DNA of 64,000 bases from Methylophaga sp. (GTDB taxonomy: Bacteria; Pseudomonadota; Gammaproteobacteria; Nitrosococcales; Methylophagaceae). This document shows, piece after piece, positions 18,442 through 28,213 of the stretch; within the stretch, counting starts at the first letter, position 1; every line of letters begins with the position of its first letter. A program made the translations under genes and the position numbers. Below the pieces are notes generated by a model. It was not told where the DNA came from. It saw only the letters and a list, made by a program, of their open reading frames with translations, and did no database searches. Location of the stretch: assembly GCA_002733715.2 (NCBI GenBank), contig NVWQ02000055.1, forward strand, positions 62,001 to 126,000, in the 5' to 3' direction.

Positions 18442-18945
18442 ATGGCTTTACTTGATATTCTCTGTTTTCCTGATCCTCGTTTACGCAAAAAAGCATCACC
18501 TGTTTCAACAGTGACAGATAAAACTCGCCAGCTTGCACAAGACATGCTCGAAACAATGTATGCTGCGCCAGGCGTGGGCTTAGCTGCAATTCAAGTGAAT
18601 GTGCAACAGCGCATTGTCGTTATTGATATTTCTGAAGATAAATCTGCGCCACTTATTTTTATTAACCCAGAAATAGTTAACAAAGAAGGTGAGCGTGAGC
18701 ACGAGGAAGGTTGTTTGTCGGTGCCTGAAGCTTATGAGCTTGTCACTCGTGCTGACACGGTCCGCGTCAAAGCGCTAGATCAACACGGCAAAGCTTTTGA
18801 ATTAGATGCTGAGGAGCTGTTAGCAACCTGTATTCATCACGAAATCGATCATTTAGATGGTAAGCTCTTTGTTGATTACATCAGCAATTTAAAACGCCAG
18901 CGAATTAAAAAACGCTTAGAAAAACAAGCCAAACAAGACAAGTAA
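18442..18945 (+). CDS. def: Peptide deformylase
   Basis: 167 residues with all three catalytic blocks: GVGLAAIQV near residues 45-53, EEGCLSVPE with the metal-ligand cysteine near 92, and [13 protein letters not shown] with the two metal-ligand histidines and the catalytic glutamate near 134. It removes the formyl group from new proteins in the cytoplasm. It starts the def-fmt-rsmB operon with an 11-base gap to fmt. Confidence 0.98.
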   Translation: MALLDILCFPDPRLRKKASPVSTVTDKTRQLAQDMLETMYAAPGVGLAAIQVNVQQRIVVIDISEDKSAPLIFINPEIVNKEGEREHEEGCLSVPEAYELVTRADTVRVKALDQHGKAFELDAEELLATCIHHEIDHLDGKLFVDYISNLKRQRIKKRLEKQAKQDK

Positions 18946-18956
18946 CCATACCCCTT

Positions 18957-19886
18957 ATGCGAATTATCTTTGCTGGCACGCCTGAGTTTGCCGCTGAAAC
19001 ATTAAAAGCACTATTATCAACGGAGCATGATATCTGCGCTGTTTATACACAGCCTGATCGCCCATCTGGTCGAGGTAGAAAGTTGACCGCCAGCCCAGTT
19101 AAGCAGCTTGCACTAGAAAATAATATTGCCGTTGAACAGCCATTGAATTTTAAAGAGACGGAAGCAAAACGAGCTCTGGCGGACTACAATGCCGATTTAA
19201 TGATTGTCGTAGCCTATGGTTTATTATTGCCGCAAAGTGTGCTCGACATGCCCAAACTAGGTTGTATCAATATTCACGCATCGCTGCTGCCTCGCTGGCG
19301 AGGTGCCGCGCCTATTCAAAGGGCAATTCTTGCTGGCGACAACCGAACAGGGGTATGCATTATGCAAATGGAAGCAGGCTTAGATACTGGCCCCGTTTTA
19401 GCGCGAGCAGAGTGCCCTATCCACGTCGATGATACTGCTCAACTATTGCACGATCGCTTGGCTGATCTCGGGTCAAAAACACTGTTAAATACACTGCCCA
19501 ATATTGTTGAACTACAGCAGCATGCCGAACATCAAGATGACAGCTTGACCTGCTATGCAGCAAAATTACAAAAACAAGAAGCTGCCATTGATTGGCAGCA
19601 GTCCGCCAACCAAATTAATCGTCAGATCAATGCATTCAATCCTTGGCCCGTTGCACAATCGCACTGGCAAGACAAGGTCTTCAGGATCTGGGCTGCAACA
19701 AGCCTAGACGAAATCAGCATAGCAAGTCCCGGTGAAATAATTGCGGTGGATCGTGAGGGTATCGATGTGGCAACAGGCGACGGAATAATTCGCCTACAAC
19801 ATGTTCAGATACCTGGGAAACGCGCCATGCCTATTGCGGATTTTTTAAATGCTAACACGCCAGTAATTGGCGAAAAACTGAGCTAA
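18957..19886 (+). CDS. fmt: Methionyl-tRNA formyltransferase
   Basis: 309 residues. The N-terminal formyltransferase domain begins [19 protein letters not shown] and carries the catalytic [20 protein letters not shown] and GLDTGPVL. The C-terminal OB-like domain covers about 205-309. It formylates initiator Met-tRNA with 10-formyltetrahydrofolate. The stop overlaps the rsmB start by one base, so the operon is translationally coupled. Confidence 0.98.
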   Translation: MRIIFAGTPEFAAETLKALLSTEHDICAVYTQPDRPSGRGRKLTASPVKQLALENNIAVEQPLNFKETEAKRALADYNADLMIVVAYGLLLPQSVLDMPKLGCINIHASLLPRWRGAAPIQRAILAGDNRTGVCIMQMEAGLDTGPVLARAECPIHVDDTAQLLHDRLADLGSKTLLNTLPNIVELQQHAEHQDDSLTCYAAKLQKQEAAIDWQQSANQINRQINAFNPWPVAQSHWQDKVFRIWAATSLDEISIASPGEIIAVDREGIDVATGDGIIRLQHVQIPGKRAMPIADFLNANTPVIGEKLS

Positions 19887-21196
19887 TGGCTAAAGCAAAA
19901 AAGCTTAATGCACGCTCAACCGCCGCTCGCGTTATTGCTGAAGTTGTTCAAAAGAAGCATGCCTTAAATGCCGTATTAGCAAAAGCTCTCGTCGACCTCC
20001 CTGAAAATGAGCGAAGCTTATGTCAGCAACTCTGCTACGGTGTTATTCGCTGGCATTTTCAGCTAGAGGTGATTAGCCAGCAACTGCTTAATAAGCCCTT
20101 GCGGGCTAAAGATGGTGATATTGCCGCCTTACTATTATGTGGTTTATATCAGCTCCGAAGTATGCGTACTCCAGCCCATGCCGCTCTTTCTGAAACCGTC
20201 AATGCCTGCAAAACACTTGGCAAACCATGGGCCACGGGCTTAATTAATGCCAGCTTGCGTAATTATCAACGTAAACAAGAAGAGATAGATGCTTCATTAA
20301 AAGCACACGAAGTTGCTCAGTATGCTCACCCTAGCTGGCTTATAGAGCGCTACAAACATGATTGGCCCGAGCAATGGCAAACGATCTTGGCGGCAAATAA
20401 TCAGCAGCCTCCGATGATATTACGGGTGAATCAACAACTCGGTACTCGTGATAACTATCTTTCTCAGCTTACCAAGGCGGATATTAATGCCAGTGAAGTT
20501 GAGCAATGTCCCAACGGCATACTGCTAGAATCACCTTGTGATGTGTTTGCCTTGCCAGGCTTTTCGGCCGGGAAAGTATCCGTTCAAGATGGCGCTGCCC
20601 AGCTCGTTGCTGAGATATTAGATTTAAAGCCTAATTTACGGATCCTTGATGCGTGCGCCGCACCTGGCGGAAAAACAGGACACATTCTTGAGCATTATCC
20701 TGACAACCATGTTGTTGCGCTTGATATTGCGCCATCACGCTTGCAAAGCATTGAACAAAACATGGATCGCTTAGCTCTTAACGCCGAACTCATTGCCGCT
20801 GATGCAGCCAAAACTGAATCATGGTGGGACGGTAAACACTTTGACAGAATTTTAATTGATGCGCCTTGTTCCGGCACAGGCGTTATTCGTCGAAACCCAG
20901 ATATTAAGCTACTACGTCGGCCAGATGATATTGAAGCGCTAGCTCTGCAGCAACAGCGTCTGCTGGATAGTTTGTGGCCACTCTTGAAGCCAGATGGTTT
21001 ATTGGTCTACACTACCTGCTCAGCATTAAAAGAAGAAAATGAACAACAAATAGCTCATTTTTTAACGCAGCACCCTGAAGCACAAGAATATGAGCCTCCT
21101 AAAGCACCGGCAACACGGCGGGAATTTGGCTATCAACGCTTACCTGATGATGACAACTTAGATGGTTTTTATTATGCCTGCATCCAGCATCGCTAA
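19886..21196 (+). CDS. rsmB: 16S rRNA cytosine-967 methyltransferase RsmB
   Basis: 436 residues. An N-terminal NusB-like domain (about 10-140) precedes the SAM methyltransferase domain with DACAAPGGKTGHILEHYP (motif I), DAPCSGTGVIRRNPD (catalytic region) and LVYTTCSALKEENE carrying the second cysteine. This pairing defines RsmB/Sun, which methylates C967 of 16S rRNA. Third gene of the def operon. Confidence 0.97.
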   Translation: MAKAKKLNARSTAARVIAEVVQKKHALNAVLAKALVDLPENERSLCQQLCYGVIRWHFQLEVISQQLLNKPLRAKDGDIAALLLCGLYQLRSMRTPAHAALSETVNACKTLGKPWATGLINASLRNYQRKQEEIDASLKAHEVAQYAHPSWLIERYKHDWPEQWQTILAANNQQPPMILRVNQQLGTRDNYLSQLTKADINASEVEQCPNGILLESPCDVFALPGFSAGKVSVQDGAAQLVAEILDLKPNLRILDACAAPGGKTGHILEHYPDNHVVALDIAPSRLQSIEQNMDRLALNAELIAADAAKTESWWDGKHFDRILIDAPCSGTGVIRRNPDIKLLRRPDDIEALALQQQRLLDSLWPLLKPDGLLVYTTCSALKEENEQQIAHFLTQHPEAQEYEPPKAPATRREFGYQRLPDDDNLDGFYYACIQHR

Positions 21197-21731
21197 ACTA
21201 CTTTTATTGCTTATAATAAGCATGCCCGTCTATGCCGAGACCTTTAGCGTAGACTATGCGCGTATTACCAAAACCGGTAATGGTTATGTGCTTAACGCTC
21301 GCATTGATTACCCGCTTACTCTGCGCGTTAAAGAGGCGATAGCAAACAGTGTTCCCATCGTATTTTCCCAGCAAATCAAACTTGTCAGACAAACACCGCT
21401 ACTTGGCAAATATTGGATATGGGAGCGAACATCGTGGCTCACTGAGCTCCGCTATGAAATTCGCTACCATGCGCTCTCACAACAATATATAGTTCGCGAC
21501 CTGGGTACGCAGAATCAAAATACTTATCCATCCCTTAGTGATGCACTACAAGCTCTGGGAAGCGTTTATCTTAGCCTGCCTCCTGATCACATGGTTGAGA
21601 CACAAAACCTATCACTACAAATTCGCAGTGAATTAGATCTCTATGCTTTACCCACACCCATGCGGCCAGGCGCACTTCTCTCTAAAAAATGGCAACTCGC
21701 CAGCCCTTGGGTGACTGCACAATGGGATTAA
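21162..21731 (+). CDS. DUF4390 family exported protein
   Basis: About 189 residues. An N-terminal signal peptide (LLLLLIISMPVYAETF) is followed by beta-rich sequence with WERTSWLTELRYEIRYHALSQQYIVRDL, typical of DUF4390. The gene usually sits between rsmB and an NtrY-like kinase in gammaproteobacteria, as here. It overlaps the end of rsmB by 35 bases, and a second ATG at 21174 would reduce the overlap and improve the signal peptide. Function is unknown; a periplasmic role with the sensor kinase is possible. Confidence 0.85.
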   Translation: MVFIMPASSIAKLLLLLIISMPVYAETFSVDYARITKTGNGYVLNARIDYPLTLRVKEAIANSVPIVFSQQIKLVRQTPLLGKYWIWERTSWLTELRYEIRYHALSQQYIVRDLGTQNQNTYPSLSDALQALGSVYLSLPPDHMVETQNLSLQIRSELDLYALPTPMRPGALLSKKWQLASPWVTAQWD

Positions 21732-23902
21732 GCTTAATAAAACGTCTTAGCTCCGGAGTCGCACCTTATTTATATTTAGCGGTATTGCTGGTTGTTTTAG
21801 CTTATTTTCTAAGTGCTGCCACTCAGGATAGTTCGCGACTTAACGATCTGTTCCTTGTCATTTTTGCTTTGGCAATTATCATCACCTTATTACTTCTCGC
21901 CCTGCTGGGACGCAGTGTCTATAAACTTTATCGCGATTACAAAAACCAAGTAGAAGGCTCCCGGCTGACCGTGCGCTTGGTTAGTCTATTTGCTTTGTTG
22001 ATCATTATTTCAACCACCATCGTGTATAGTTTTTCTATTCATTTTTTACATCGCGGCATCAACAGCTGGTTTAATGTTGAAATTGAACAAGCATTAGATG
22101 ATGCTTTGGAGTTAAGTCGATCATCTCTTGGTATCCGGATGCGGACTATGCTTAGACAAACTCGCATGATGTCGGGCGTATTAAGCGAGCTTCCAGAAAA
22201 AGATCTTAACCATAATGTACATGAGCTAACAAAGCTAAGCGGAGCAATGGAAGTTAGTATTTGGAGTTTAGACGGTCAACTGGTTATATCCAGCATCAAA
22301 AATGATTCAATCCTCCTCCCAAATCGGCCCAGTGAAACCATCTTTAATCAAATCAAACAAAAAGAAGACTACATTAGCCTTGACCCCAGCGACAATGACG
22401 GTTTTCAATTGCGTTCGGCGGTGCTTCTTCCGAAGAAACTACCTTCTCAACAAGAACGATTCCTACAAGTCATTTTCCCTGTTAATAAGCGTCTAAGCGC
22501 ATTAGGAAAAACAGTTCATGAAGCCTATGCTGACTATAAAGAGCTCAATTATCTACGCAAGCCACTAATCACCATATTCACCCTCACCCTCAGTTTAATT
22601 GTATTGCTTACCACGCTGGCTTCAATTTGGTTTGCTATTTGGATTTCACGCCGCATTGTACAGCCTTTACAGGCGCTTGCAGCCGGCACTCAAGCTGTCG
22701 CGGCAGGTAATTATAATATGCAGCTAACCGCTCAAGGCCACGACGAAGTTGGCTTTTTAGTGCGCTCCTTTAACCAAATGACGCAACGCCTCACTCATGC
22801 GCGTAATGCCAACCAAAATAGTCACCGCAAGTTAGAGCAACAAACAAATCACCTTGCTACCGTCCTTGGTAGCTTATCTAGCGGCGTTATCACCATTGAT
22901 AATCGACACTTTTTACGCACCGCAAATATTGCAAGTAGCAGAATTTTAGGTGTTGATTTGCAGCAACGGATTGAAGGCATGATTAATACTTTGAGTACCC
23001 ATCACTCAAAATTAAGCCCTCTCACTTTAGTAATAGAGCAACACTTCACTTTAAAAGAAAGTTGGCAACAACAGGTTGAAATACAACAGCAAAAAGGCAT
23101 GCAAACTTTGATGTGTAATGGCACGCCACTACCAGACAATACAGGCTATGTAATTGTATTTGATGATGTTACTGCTCTTTTGCAAGCACAGCGCAATGCC
23201 GCATGGGGAGAAGTTGCAAAACGACTAGCCCATGAAATTAAAAACCCGCTTACTCCCATTCAACTATCGGCAGAGCGCTTACAGCACAAATATTTGCCGT
23301 TATTGCCCTCAGATCAATCTGAAACACTCACCAAACTAACCAGTACCATTGTCCAACAAGTCGAAGCCATGAAAGGCATGGTGAATGATTTCGCTGATTA
23401 CGCCCGTAATCCTGGCCTGACATTAAATCAGCACGATATTGGTGAGTTAATTCGAGATGTCCTTACGCTTTATCAAAGTAATCCCAAACATCAGTTCACA
23501 TTGCTAAATAGTACACAGAATATACCGATGAACCTTGACACTAACCGTTTTAGGCAGGTACTACACAACCTACTTAAAAATGCGGTTGAAGCCAGTGAGG
23601 ACGCCAATATGGAAGTCGATATTGTTTTAAGCTATCACGCCATCACACAAGATGATTTACCACTTTTAGAAATAATTATTAGCGACCATGGCCCTGGCAT
23701 CCCATATGAAAAGATCAATTCAATCTTTGAACCCTATGCAACCAGCAAACAAAAAGGGACCGGGCTAGGCTTAGCTATTGTTAAAAAAATAATTGAAGAG
23801 CATCATGGACATGTGTGGGCAGAAAATAGCGATTCTGATGGCGCCCGAATAATAATCCACTTACCATTAGGTTTAGAAATAAAAGGTACACAAAAAGCAT
23901 GA
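21722..23902 (+). CDS. ntrY: NtrY-like membrane sensor histidine kinase
   Basis: About 726 residues if started at the ATG at 21722, which overlaps the upstream stop; a longer frame starts at 21689. Two N-terminal helices, an extra helix, a periplasmic segment of about 200 residues and another helix near 290 precede a HAMP linker (IVQPLQALAAGTQAVAAG). A PAS-like region follows (about 380-490), then HisKA with the phospho-acceptor in RLAHEIKNPLTPIQLSAERL. The ATPase domain carries NLLKNAVEA, ISDHGPGIP and GTGLGLAIVKKI. NtrY family kinases sense nitrogen, redox or envelope state. The paired regulator follows with a four-base overlap. Confidence 0.93.
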   Translation: MGLSLIKRLSSGVAPYLYLAVLLVVLAYFLSAATQDSSRLNDLFLVIFALAIIITLLLLALLGRSVYKLYRDYKNQVEGSRLTVRLVSLFALLIIISTTIVYSFSIHFLHRGINSWFNVEIEQALDDALELSRSSLGIRMRTMLRQTRMMSGVLSELPEKDLNHNVHELTKLSGAMEVSIWSLDGQLVISSIKNDSILLPNRPSETIFNQIKQKEDYISLDPSDNDGFQLRSAVLLPKKLPSQQERFLQVIFPVNKRLSALGKTVHEAYADYKELNYLRKPLITIFTLTLSLIVLLTTLASIWFAIWISRRIVQPLQALAAGTQAVAAGNYNMQLTAQGHDEVGFLVRSFNQMTQRLTHARNANQNSHRKLEQQTNHLATVLGSLSSGVITIDNRHFLRTANIASSRILGVDLQQRIEGMINTLSTHHSKLSPLTLVIEQHFTLKESWQQQVEIQQQKGMQTLMCNGTPLPDNTGYVIVFDDVTALLQAQRNAAWGEVAKRLAHEIKNPLTPIQLSAERLQHKYLPLLPSDQSETLTKLTSTIVQQVEAMKGMVNDFADYARNPGLTLNQHDIGELIRDVLTLYQSNPKHQFTLLNSTQNIPMNLDTNRFRQVLHNLLKNAVEASEDANMEVDIVLSYHAITQDDLPLLEIIISDHGPGIPYEKINSIFEPYATSKQKGTGLGLAIVKKIIEEHHGHVWAENSDSDGARIIIHLPLGLEIKGTQKA

Positions 23903-25176
23903 GCGACAAGTCACTTTCCGTTTTAATTGTTGATGATGAACCCGATATTTGTGATCTCATTAAAGACATTCTCACTGATGAGGGCTATCAAGCAACTTCT
24001 GCAGCTAATGGCGCAGAAGCTCGCACCGCTTTTTCTGCAAAGAAAACTGATCTTATTTTATTAGATATTTGGATGCCTGATATTGATGGTATTAGTCTTT
24101 TAAAAGAATTTAAACAACTCGATACCAGCACAACCATCATAATGATGTCGGGTCACGGCACAATTGAAACTGCTATTGAGGCCACTCGGCTAGGCGCTGC
24201 TGATTTTATTGAAAAACCTGTATCTATAGCTAAGTTATTGCGTAGCATCGAATCAGCATTAGAAACACCTGAAAACCAAACCCTTATTGAACGGCAACAA
24301 GTTATCGAGCCCGTAGGGAAAAGTACACAATTAGCCTTGTTACGAGAACAGTCTCAACGTGTTGCTAAGCATGATATGCCGATTCTGTTACAAGGTGAAG
24401 GTGGCGTGGGTAAGCATTGCTTTGCTCGCTACTTGCATCAGCTAGGGGCATATTCAGCAAACAAATTAATTGAGCTTACAGCAGAAAGTTTTCCAACGGA
24501 CAGCGGCAAACTAGCTTCCCTCGCTGAGAATAATTGCATCTTTATTAATGATATCGCCCTATTGCCTGCCAATGCACAAGCGTTATTATCACACATGATT
24601 AATAATCAAAAACTAGCAAATTGCCAATTAATTTGTGCAACCCAATACTCACTCGAAAAAGCAATTAATCAAGGTGAGTTTCTTGAAGGCCTGCTCTACC
24701 AAATCAATAGCATTACCCTTTCTATTCCCGCGCTCAGAGATCACATTGAAGATGTGCCTGATTTAGTTCATTATTTTGTTGACGAACAAACCGCACGAGG
24801 AAAGCTTCCTTATCGCCATTTCACCGTTGCGGCTCAAAACCGGCTTCGCAATTATCCTTGGCAAGGAAACATACTAGAATTAAAAAACGTAATTCAGCGG
24901 CTATTAGTGCTAAGTGACACAGAAGAAATTGATATAGAGGCTGTAGAAGAAGCACTAAAAACAGAAGCCGCATCAAACTCTGAACTAGTCGAAAATATGA
25001 TTAATTATGATTTACCTTTGCGTGAATCACGAGAACAATTTGAGCGCATTTACCTGCTCCACAAGTTAAAACAAACCGGGGGTAACGTGGGCAAAGCAGC
25101 TAAGCTCGCAGGAATGGAGCGCACGCACCTTTATCGTAAGTTGCGTACTTTAGGTATTGACGCCAAACAAGTTTAG
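23899..25176 (+). CDS. ntrX: NtrX-like response regulator with degenerate sigma-54 ATPase domain
   Basis: 425 residues. An intact receiver domain (LSVLIVDDEPDICDLIKDIL, phospho-acceptor in DLILLDIWMPD, then MMSGHG and FIEKPVS) is followed by an AAA+ region and a Fis-type helix-turn-helix (GGNVGKAAKLAGMERTHLYR). The AAA+ region keeps a Walker-A-like GEGGVGKH but has lost the GAFTGA loop and about 20 surrounding residues. Walker B reads CIFINDIALL in place of the usual hydrophobic run plus Asp-Glu. It is therefore unlikely to remodel sigma-54 polymerase and may act as a plain DNA-binding regulator. Confidence 0.9.
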   Translation: MSDKSLSVLIVDDEPDICDLIKDILTDEGYQATSAANGAEARTAFSAKKTDLILLDIWMPDIDGISLLKEFKQLDTSTTIIMMSGHGTIETAIEATRLGAADFIEKPVSIAKLLRSIESALETPENQTLIERQQVIEPVGKSTQLALLREQSQRVAKHDMPILLQGEGGVGKHCFARYLHQLGAYSANKLIELTAESFPTDSGKLASLAENNCIFINDIALLPANAQALLSHMINNQKLANCQLICATQYSLEKAINQGEFLEGLLYQINSITLSIPALRDHIEDVPDLVHYFVDEQTARGKLPYRHFTVAAQNRLRNYPWQGNILELKNVIQRLLVLSDTEEIDIEAVEEALKTEAASNSELVENMINYDLPLRESREQFERIYLLHKLKQTGGNVGKAAKLAGMERTHLYRKLRTLGIDAKQV

Positions 25177-25182
25177 GATACA

Positions 25183-25347
25183 GTGAGAGCCCTTTGTACG
25201 ATTCAACCACGAGACAAAATAGCTGAAACATCCTCTATTTTTTCCAAAAAATCATACAAGAGCTAGCTATTCCTCTCATTTTTGGACAAAATAGAGAAAG
25301 TTTCTTCTTAATTTTGCTTTCGCATTTGAATCATACAAAGGGCTCAC
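25183..25347. repeat. Long imperfect hairpin immediately before trkA
   Basis: Inverted ends GTGAGAGCCCTTTGTACGAT (25183 onward) and ATCATACAAAGGGCTCAC (to 25347) enclose partly complementary inner arms (GACAAAATAGC..CTCTATTTTTTCC against GGACAAAATAGAG and AATTTTGC). The whole 165-base spacer can fold into one long stem. The right end carries AAAGGG, the only good ribosome site for trkA, whose ATG is at 25349. The element is not related in sequence to the other repeats here. Confidence 0.75.
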
Positions 25348-25348
25348 C

Positions 25349-26722
25349 ATGCAAATTCTCATTCTCGGAGCAGGTCAAGTAGGTTCATCCGTTGCGGCAA
25401 CTCTTGCTCGTGAAGATGATGATATTACCGTTGTTGATGAAAATAATGATCTACTACAAGACCTACAAGATCACTATGATATTCGAACAGTTCAAGGTCA
25501 CGCATCACACCCTGATGTACTGGCTAGAGCAGGGGCTGAAGATGCCGACCTGATCCTTGCCGTGACCAATAACGATGAAACCAATATTGTTGCCTGTCAA
25601 ATTTGCCATACGCTTTATCATACACCAACCAAAATCGCCCGCATTCGTAGCAATGAATACCTATTGAAACCTGAGCTATTTAATGACGATGCCTTTGCCA
25701 TCGACATGCTTATTAGCCCAGAGCAACTGGTAACAGATTACATTGAACGTTTAGTTAAACACCCTAATGCCTTGCAAGTTCTAGATTTTGCTGGTGGCAA
25801 AGTACAGCTAGTCGCAGTTAGGGCTTTTCATGGTGGTCCACTTGTTGGCAACCCACTATCAGAACTCCGGCAACACATCCCTAAAACTCAAGCACGTGTA
25901 GCGGCTATTTTTAGAAATGGTAGCCCAATTATCCCCAAAGCTAGCACAGTTATTGAAGCGGATGATGAGGTATTTTTTATCGCCGCCAGTAAAGATATAT
26001 TATCGGTAATGGGAGAATTACGCCGGTTAGATAAGCCCTACAAGCGTATTATGCTCGCTGGTGGAGGACAAATTGGTATGCGCGTTGCCAAAGCATTAGA
26101 TGGCAAATATCAAGTAAAGCTTATTGAAGCTAATGAAGAGCGTGCGCGATTCCTATCTGAAGAACTAGTGAACACTATCACCCTTCACGGTGATGTTGCC
26201 AATGAAGAGCTTCTTCAAGAAGAAGATATTGATAATATCGATTTATTCTGTGCACTGACCAATGACGATGAAGCAAACATCTTGTCAGCCATGCTAGCCA
26301 AACGTATGGGTGCAAGAAAAGTGTTATCACTTATCAATCGTGCGGCTTATGTTGATTTAATTGAAAGCAGCAATATTGATATTGCCTTATCACCCCAACA
26401 AGCCACTATCGGCAGTTTACTAGCTCATATTCGTCGAGGCGATATTGTAGCTGTTCATTCTTTGCGTCGTGGCGCCGCTGAGGCGCTTGAGGCCGTCGCA
26501 CATGGCGACAAAAAATCATCTCTTGTTGTGGATAGGCGGATTGATGAAATAGATTTGCCTCCAGGCACCACCATTAGTGCCCTTGTTCGCGGTGACGAAG
26601 TCATTATTACCCATCACGATACCGTCATTCAAGCAGAAGATCATGTTATTTTATTTGTAATAAATAAACGCTACATCCCTGAGGTTGAGCGTTTATTCCA
26701 AGTAGGATTTGACTTCTTTTAG
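25349..26722 (+). CDS. trkA: Trk potassium uptake regulator TrkA
   Basis: 457 residues with two tandem RCK units. The first NAD-binding fold begins [20 protein letters not shown]; the second has [19 protein letters not shown] near residue 229. Each is followed by a TrkA-C domain (the second ends [14 protein letters not shown]). It is a cytoplasmic gating ring for TrkH/TrkG potassium channels. Position after ntrYX is typical. Its ribosome site is buried in the hairpin upstream. It overlaps algH by one base. Confidence 0.96.
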   Translation: MQILILGAGQVGSSVAATLAREDDDITVVDENNDLLQDLQDHYDIRTVQGHASHPDVLARAGAEDADLILAVTNNDETNIVACQICHTLYHTPTKIARIRSNEYLLKPELFNDDAFAIDMLISPEQLVTDYIERLVKHPNALQVLDFAGGKVQLVAVRAFHGGPLVGNPLSELRQHIPKTQARVAAIFRNGSPIIPKASTVIEADDEVFFIAASKDILSVMGELRRLDKPYKRIMLAGGGQIGMRVAKALDGKYQVKLIEANEERARFLSEELVNTITLHGDVANEELLQEEDIDNIDLFCALTNDDEANILSAMLAKRMGARKVLSLINRAAYVDLIESSNIDIALSPQQATIGSLLAHIRRGDIVAVHSLRRGAAEALEAVAHGDKKSSLVVDRRIDEIDLPPGTTISALVRGDEVIITHHDTVIQAEDHVILFVINKRYIPEVERLFQVGFDFF

Positions 26723-27288
26723 TGGGAAAAATAACAACATCACTAAAAGGGCATTTTTTAATTGCTACGCCGGCATTAAATGGATCCTACTTTCATCATT
26801 CCGTTATCTATTTATGTGAGCACGATAATGATGGAGCGATGGGGCTTGTTATCAACCAGCCTGCAGACATCATGTTAGATGAACTGTTAACACAAGTTAA
26901 TATTAAAAATAACACACCAAACACCGCGTCGACCCCCATTTTTCTGGGCGGCCCCATGCAGCAAAACCAAGGTATTATTCTTCATGACTCCCCAAGCGAT
27001 ACCGAAATAAGTAGTCAAATTGCAGAGGACGTTTACCTTTCTGCATCGACCGATCTTCTCAAGATACTGGGCACAGAGCATTCGCCCACACACAGCTTAA
27101 TCGCCTTAGGCTATTCTAGCTGGGGTGCCGGTCAACTTGAAAAAGAAATTGTTGAAAACAGTTGGCTAACGACGGCTGCCAATAATGATGTTCTATTTAA
27201 TACGCCTAGCGATAAGTGTTGGCATGCGGCGGCAGAATTACTAGGCATTGATATTAATTTAATTTCAGATACCGTAGGTCACGCATGA
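26722..27288 (+). CDS. algH: UPF0301 protein AlgH/YqgE
   Basis: 188 residues from a GTG start that shares its G with the trkA stop. Family landmarks are LKGHFLIATPALNGSYFHHSVIYLCEH, DGAMGLVINQP, FLGGPMQQNQGIILH and GYSSWGAGQLEKEIVENSWL. The family is widespread with no settled function. It is normally followed by ruvX, as here (four-base overlap). Confidence 0.95.
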   Translation: MGKITTSLKGHFLIATPALNGSYFHHSVIYLCEHDNDGAMGLVINQPADIMLDELLTQVNIKNNTPNTASTPIFLGGPMQQNQGIILHDSPSDTEISSQIAEDVYLSASTDLLKILGTEHSPTHSLIALGYSSWGAGQLEKEIVENSWLTTAANNDVLFNTPSDKCWHAAAELLGIDINLISDTVGHA

Positions 27289-27704
27289 CTCGCACCCTTC
27301 TTGGTTTTGACTATGGCCTAAAAAATATTGGTGTCGCCGTTGGCCAAGACCTCACCCAAACAGCAAATCCTCTTACCGTCATCAAAGCACGGGACGGTAT
27401 TCCGAATTGGGATGATATTGAAGCATTAATAACTGAATGGCAACCAACATTGCTTATCGTCGGCCTACCCCTTAACATGGACGGGACAGAACAAAAAATG
27501 ACGAAGGCAGCCCGCAAATTTGGCAACCGTTTAAGTGGCCGGTTTCAAATCGCAGTAGAATGGCAAGATGAAAGATTAAGCACGTTTGAGGCACTTGAAC
27601 AACTGGGTATTCGCAGCAAACTACAATCAAAAAATCGAGATGATGTTGATCGCATCTCAGCACAATTAATTCTTCAATCATGGTTAAATGAGCATCCAAA
27701 ATGA
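27285..27704 (+). CDS. ruvX: Holliday-junction resolvase-like RuvX/YqgF
   Basis: 139 residues with the RNase H-like fold. The first catalytic aspartate is in LLGFDYGLKNIGVAVG, followed by LLIVGLPLNMDGTEQ, WQDERLSTFEA and a final conserved acidic region DVDRISAQLILQSWL. YqgF proteins act in 16S rRNA 5' end processing and were first proposed as resolvases. It overlaps algH and pyrR. Confidence 0.95.
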   Translation: MTRTLLGFDYGLKNIGVAVGQDLTQTANPLTVIKARDGIPNWDDIEALITEWQPTLLIVGLPLNMDGTEQKMTKAARKFGNRLSGRFQIAVEWQDERLSTFEALEQLGIRSKLQSKNRDDVDRISAQLILQSWLNEHPK

Positions 27705-28213
27705 CGACTTCAATCTCAAATATCGACACATTATTAACCTCTATGGCCAATGATATACGCCATCAATTATCAGATAAAAACATCTTACTGATTGGTATTC
27801 ATACCGGCGGTGTCTGGGTCGCCAAAGCGCTCGCCGAATTGTTAGGAGAAGATTTTTTTGATGGCTCACTGGGCACATTAAATATCGCTTATTATCGTGA
27901 TGATTTCACTCGCATCGGCATGCATCCACAAGTAGCACCGTCTGATCTACCTTTTAGTATTGATGATCGTCACCTATTATTAGTCGATGATGTGCTTCAC
28001 AGTGGCCGTACTGTGCGCGCCGCACTTAATGAAATATTTGATTATGGTCGCCCTGCCAGCGTTAGTTTTGCAGTGCTCATTGAGCGAAGTGGTCGCGAAC
28101 TACCCATCCAAGCTGATATAATCGGCCAATCAATCAACTTGACTGATGAGCAACATATAAAATTGAGCAATGGTGACTCGGGCTTGCAACTAGAATTACG
28201 ATCTAATGACTAA
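27701..28213 (+). CDS. pyrR: PyrR-type phosphoribosyltransferase/pyrimidine regulator
   Basis: 170 residues. The PRPP-binding motif [18 protein letters not shown] lies near residues 88-105, and the substrate loop [19 protein letters not shown] follows. PyrR enzymes convert uracil to UMP, and some bind pyr mRNA. Position directly before pyrB (eight-base overlap) is the Pseudomonas-type arrangement. I saw no attenuator-like leader, so an RNA-binding role cannot be claimed. Confidence 0.93.
   Translation: MTTSISNIDTLLTSMANDIRHQLSDKNILLIGIHTGGVWVAKALAELLGEDFFDGSLGTLNIAYYRDDFTRIGMHPQVAPSDLPFSIDDRHLLLVDDVLHSGRTVRAALNEIFDYGRPASVSFAVLIERSGRELPIQADIIGQSINLTDEQHIKLSNGDSGLQLELRSND

Noticed and set aside
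27560..28210. Pyrimidine attenuator or riboswitch before pyrR/pyrB
   Set aside because: The genes overlap with no leader; no terminator-antiterminator pair was seen.
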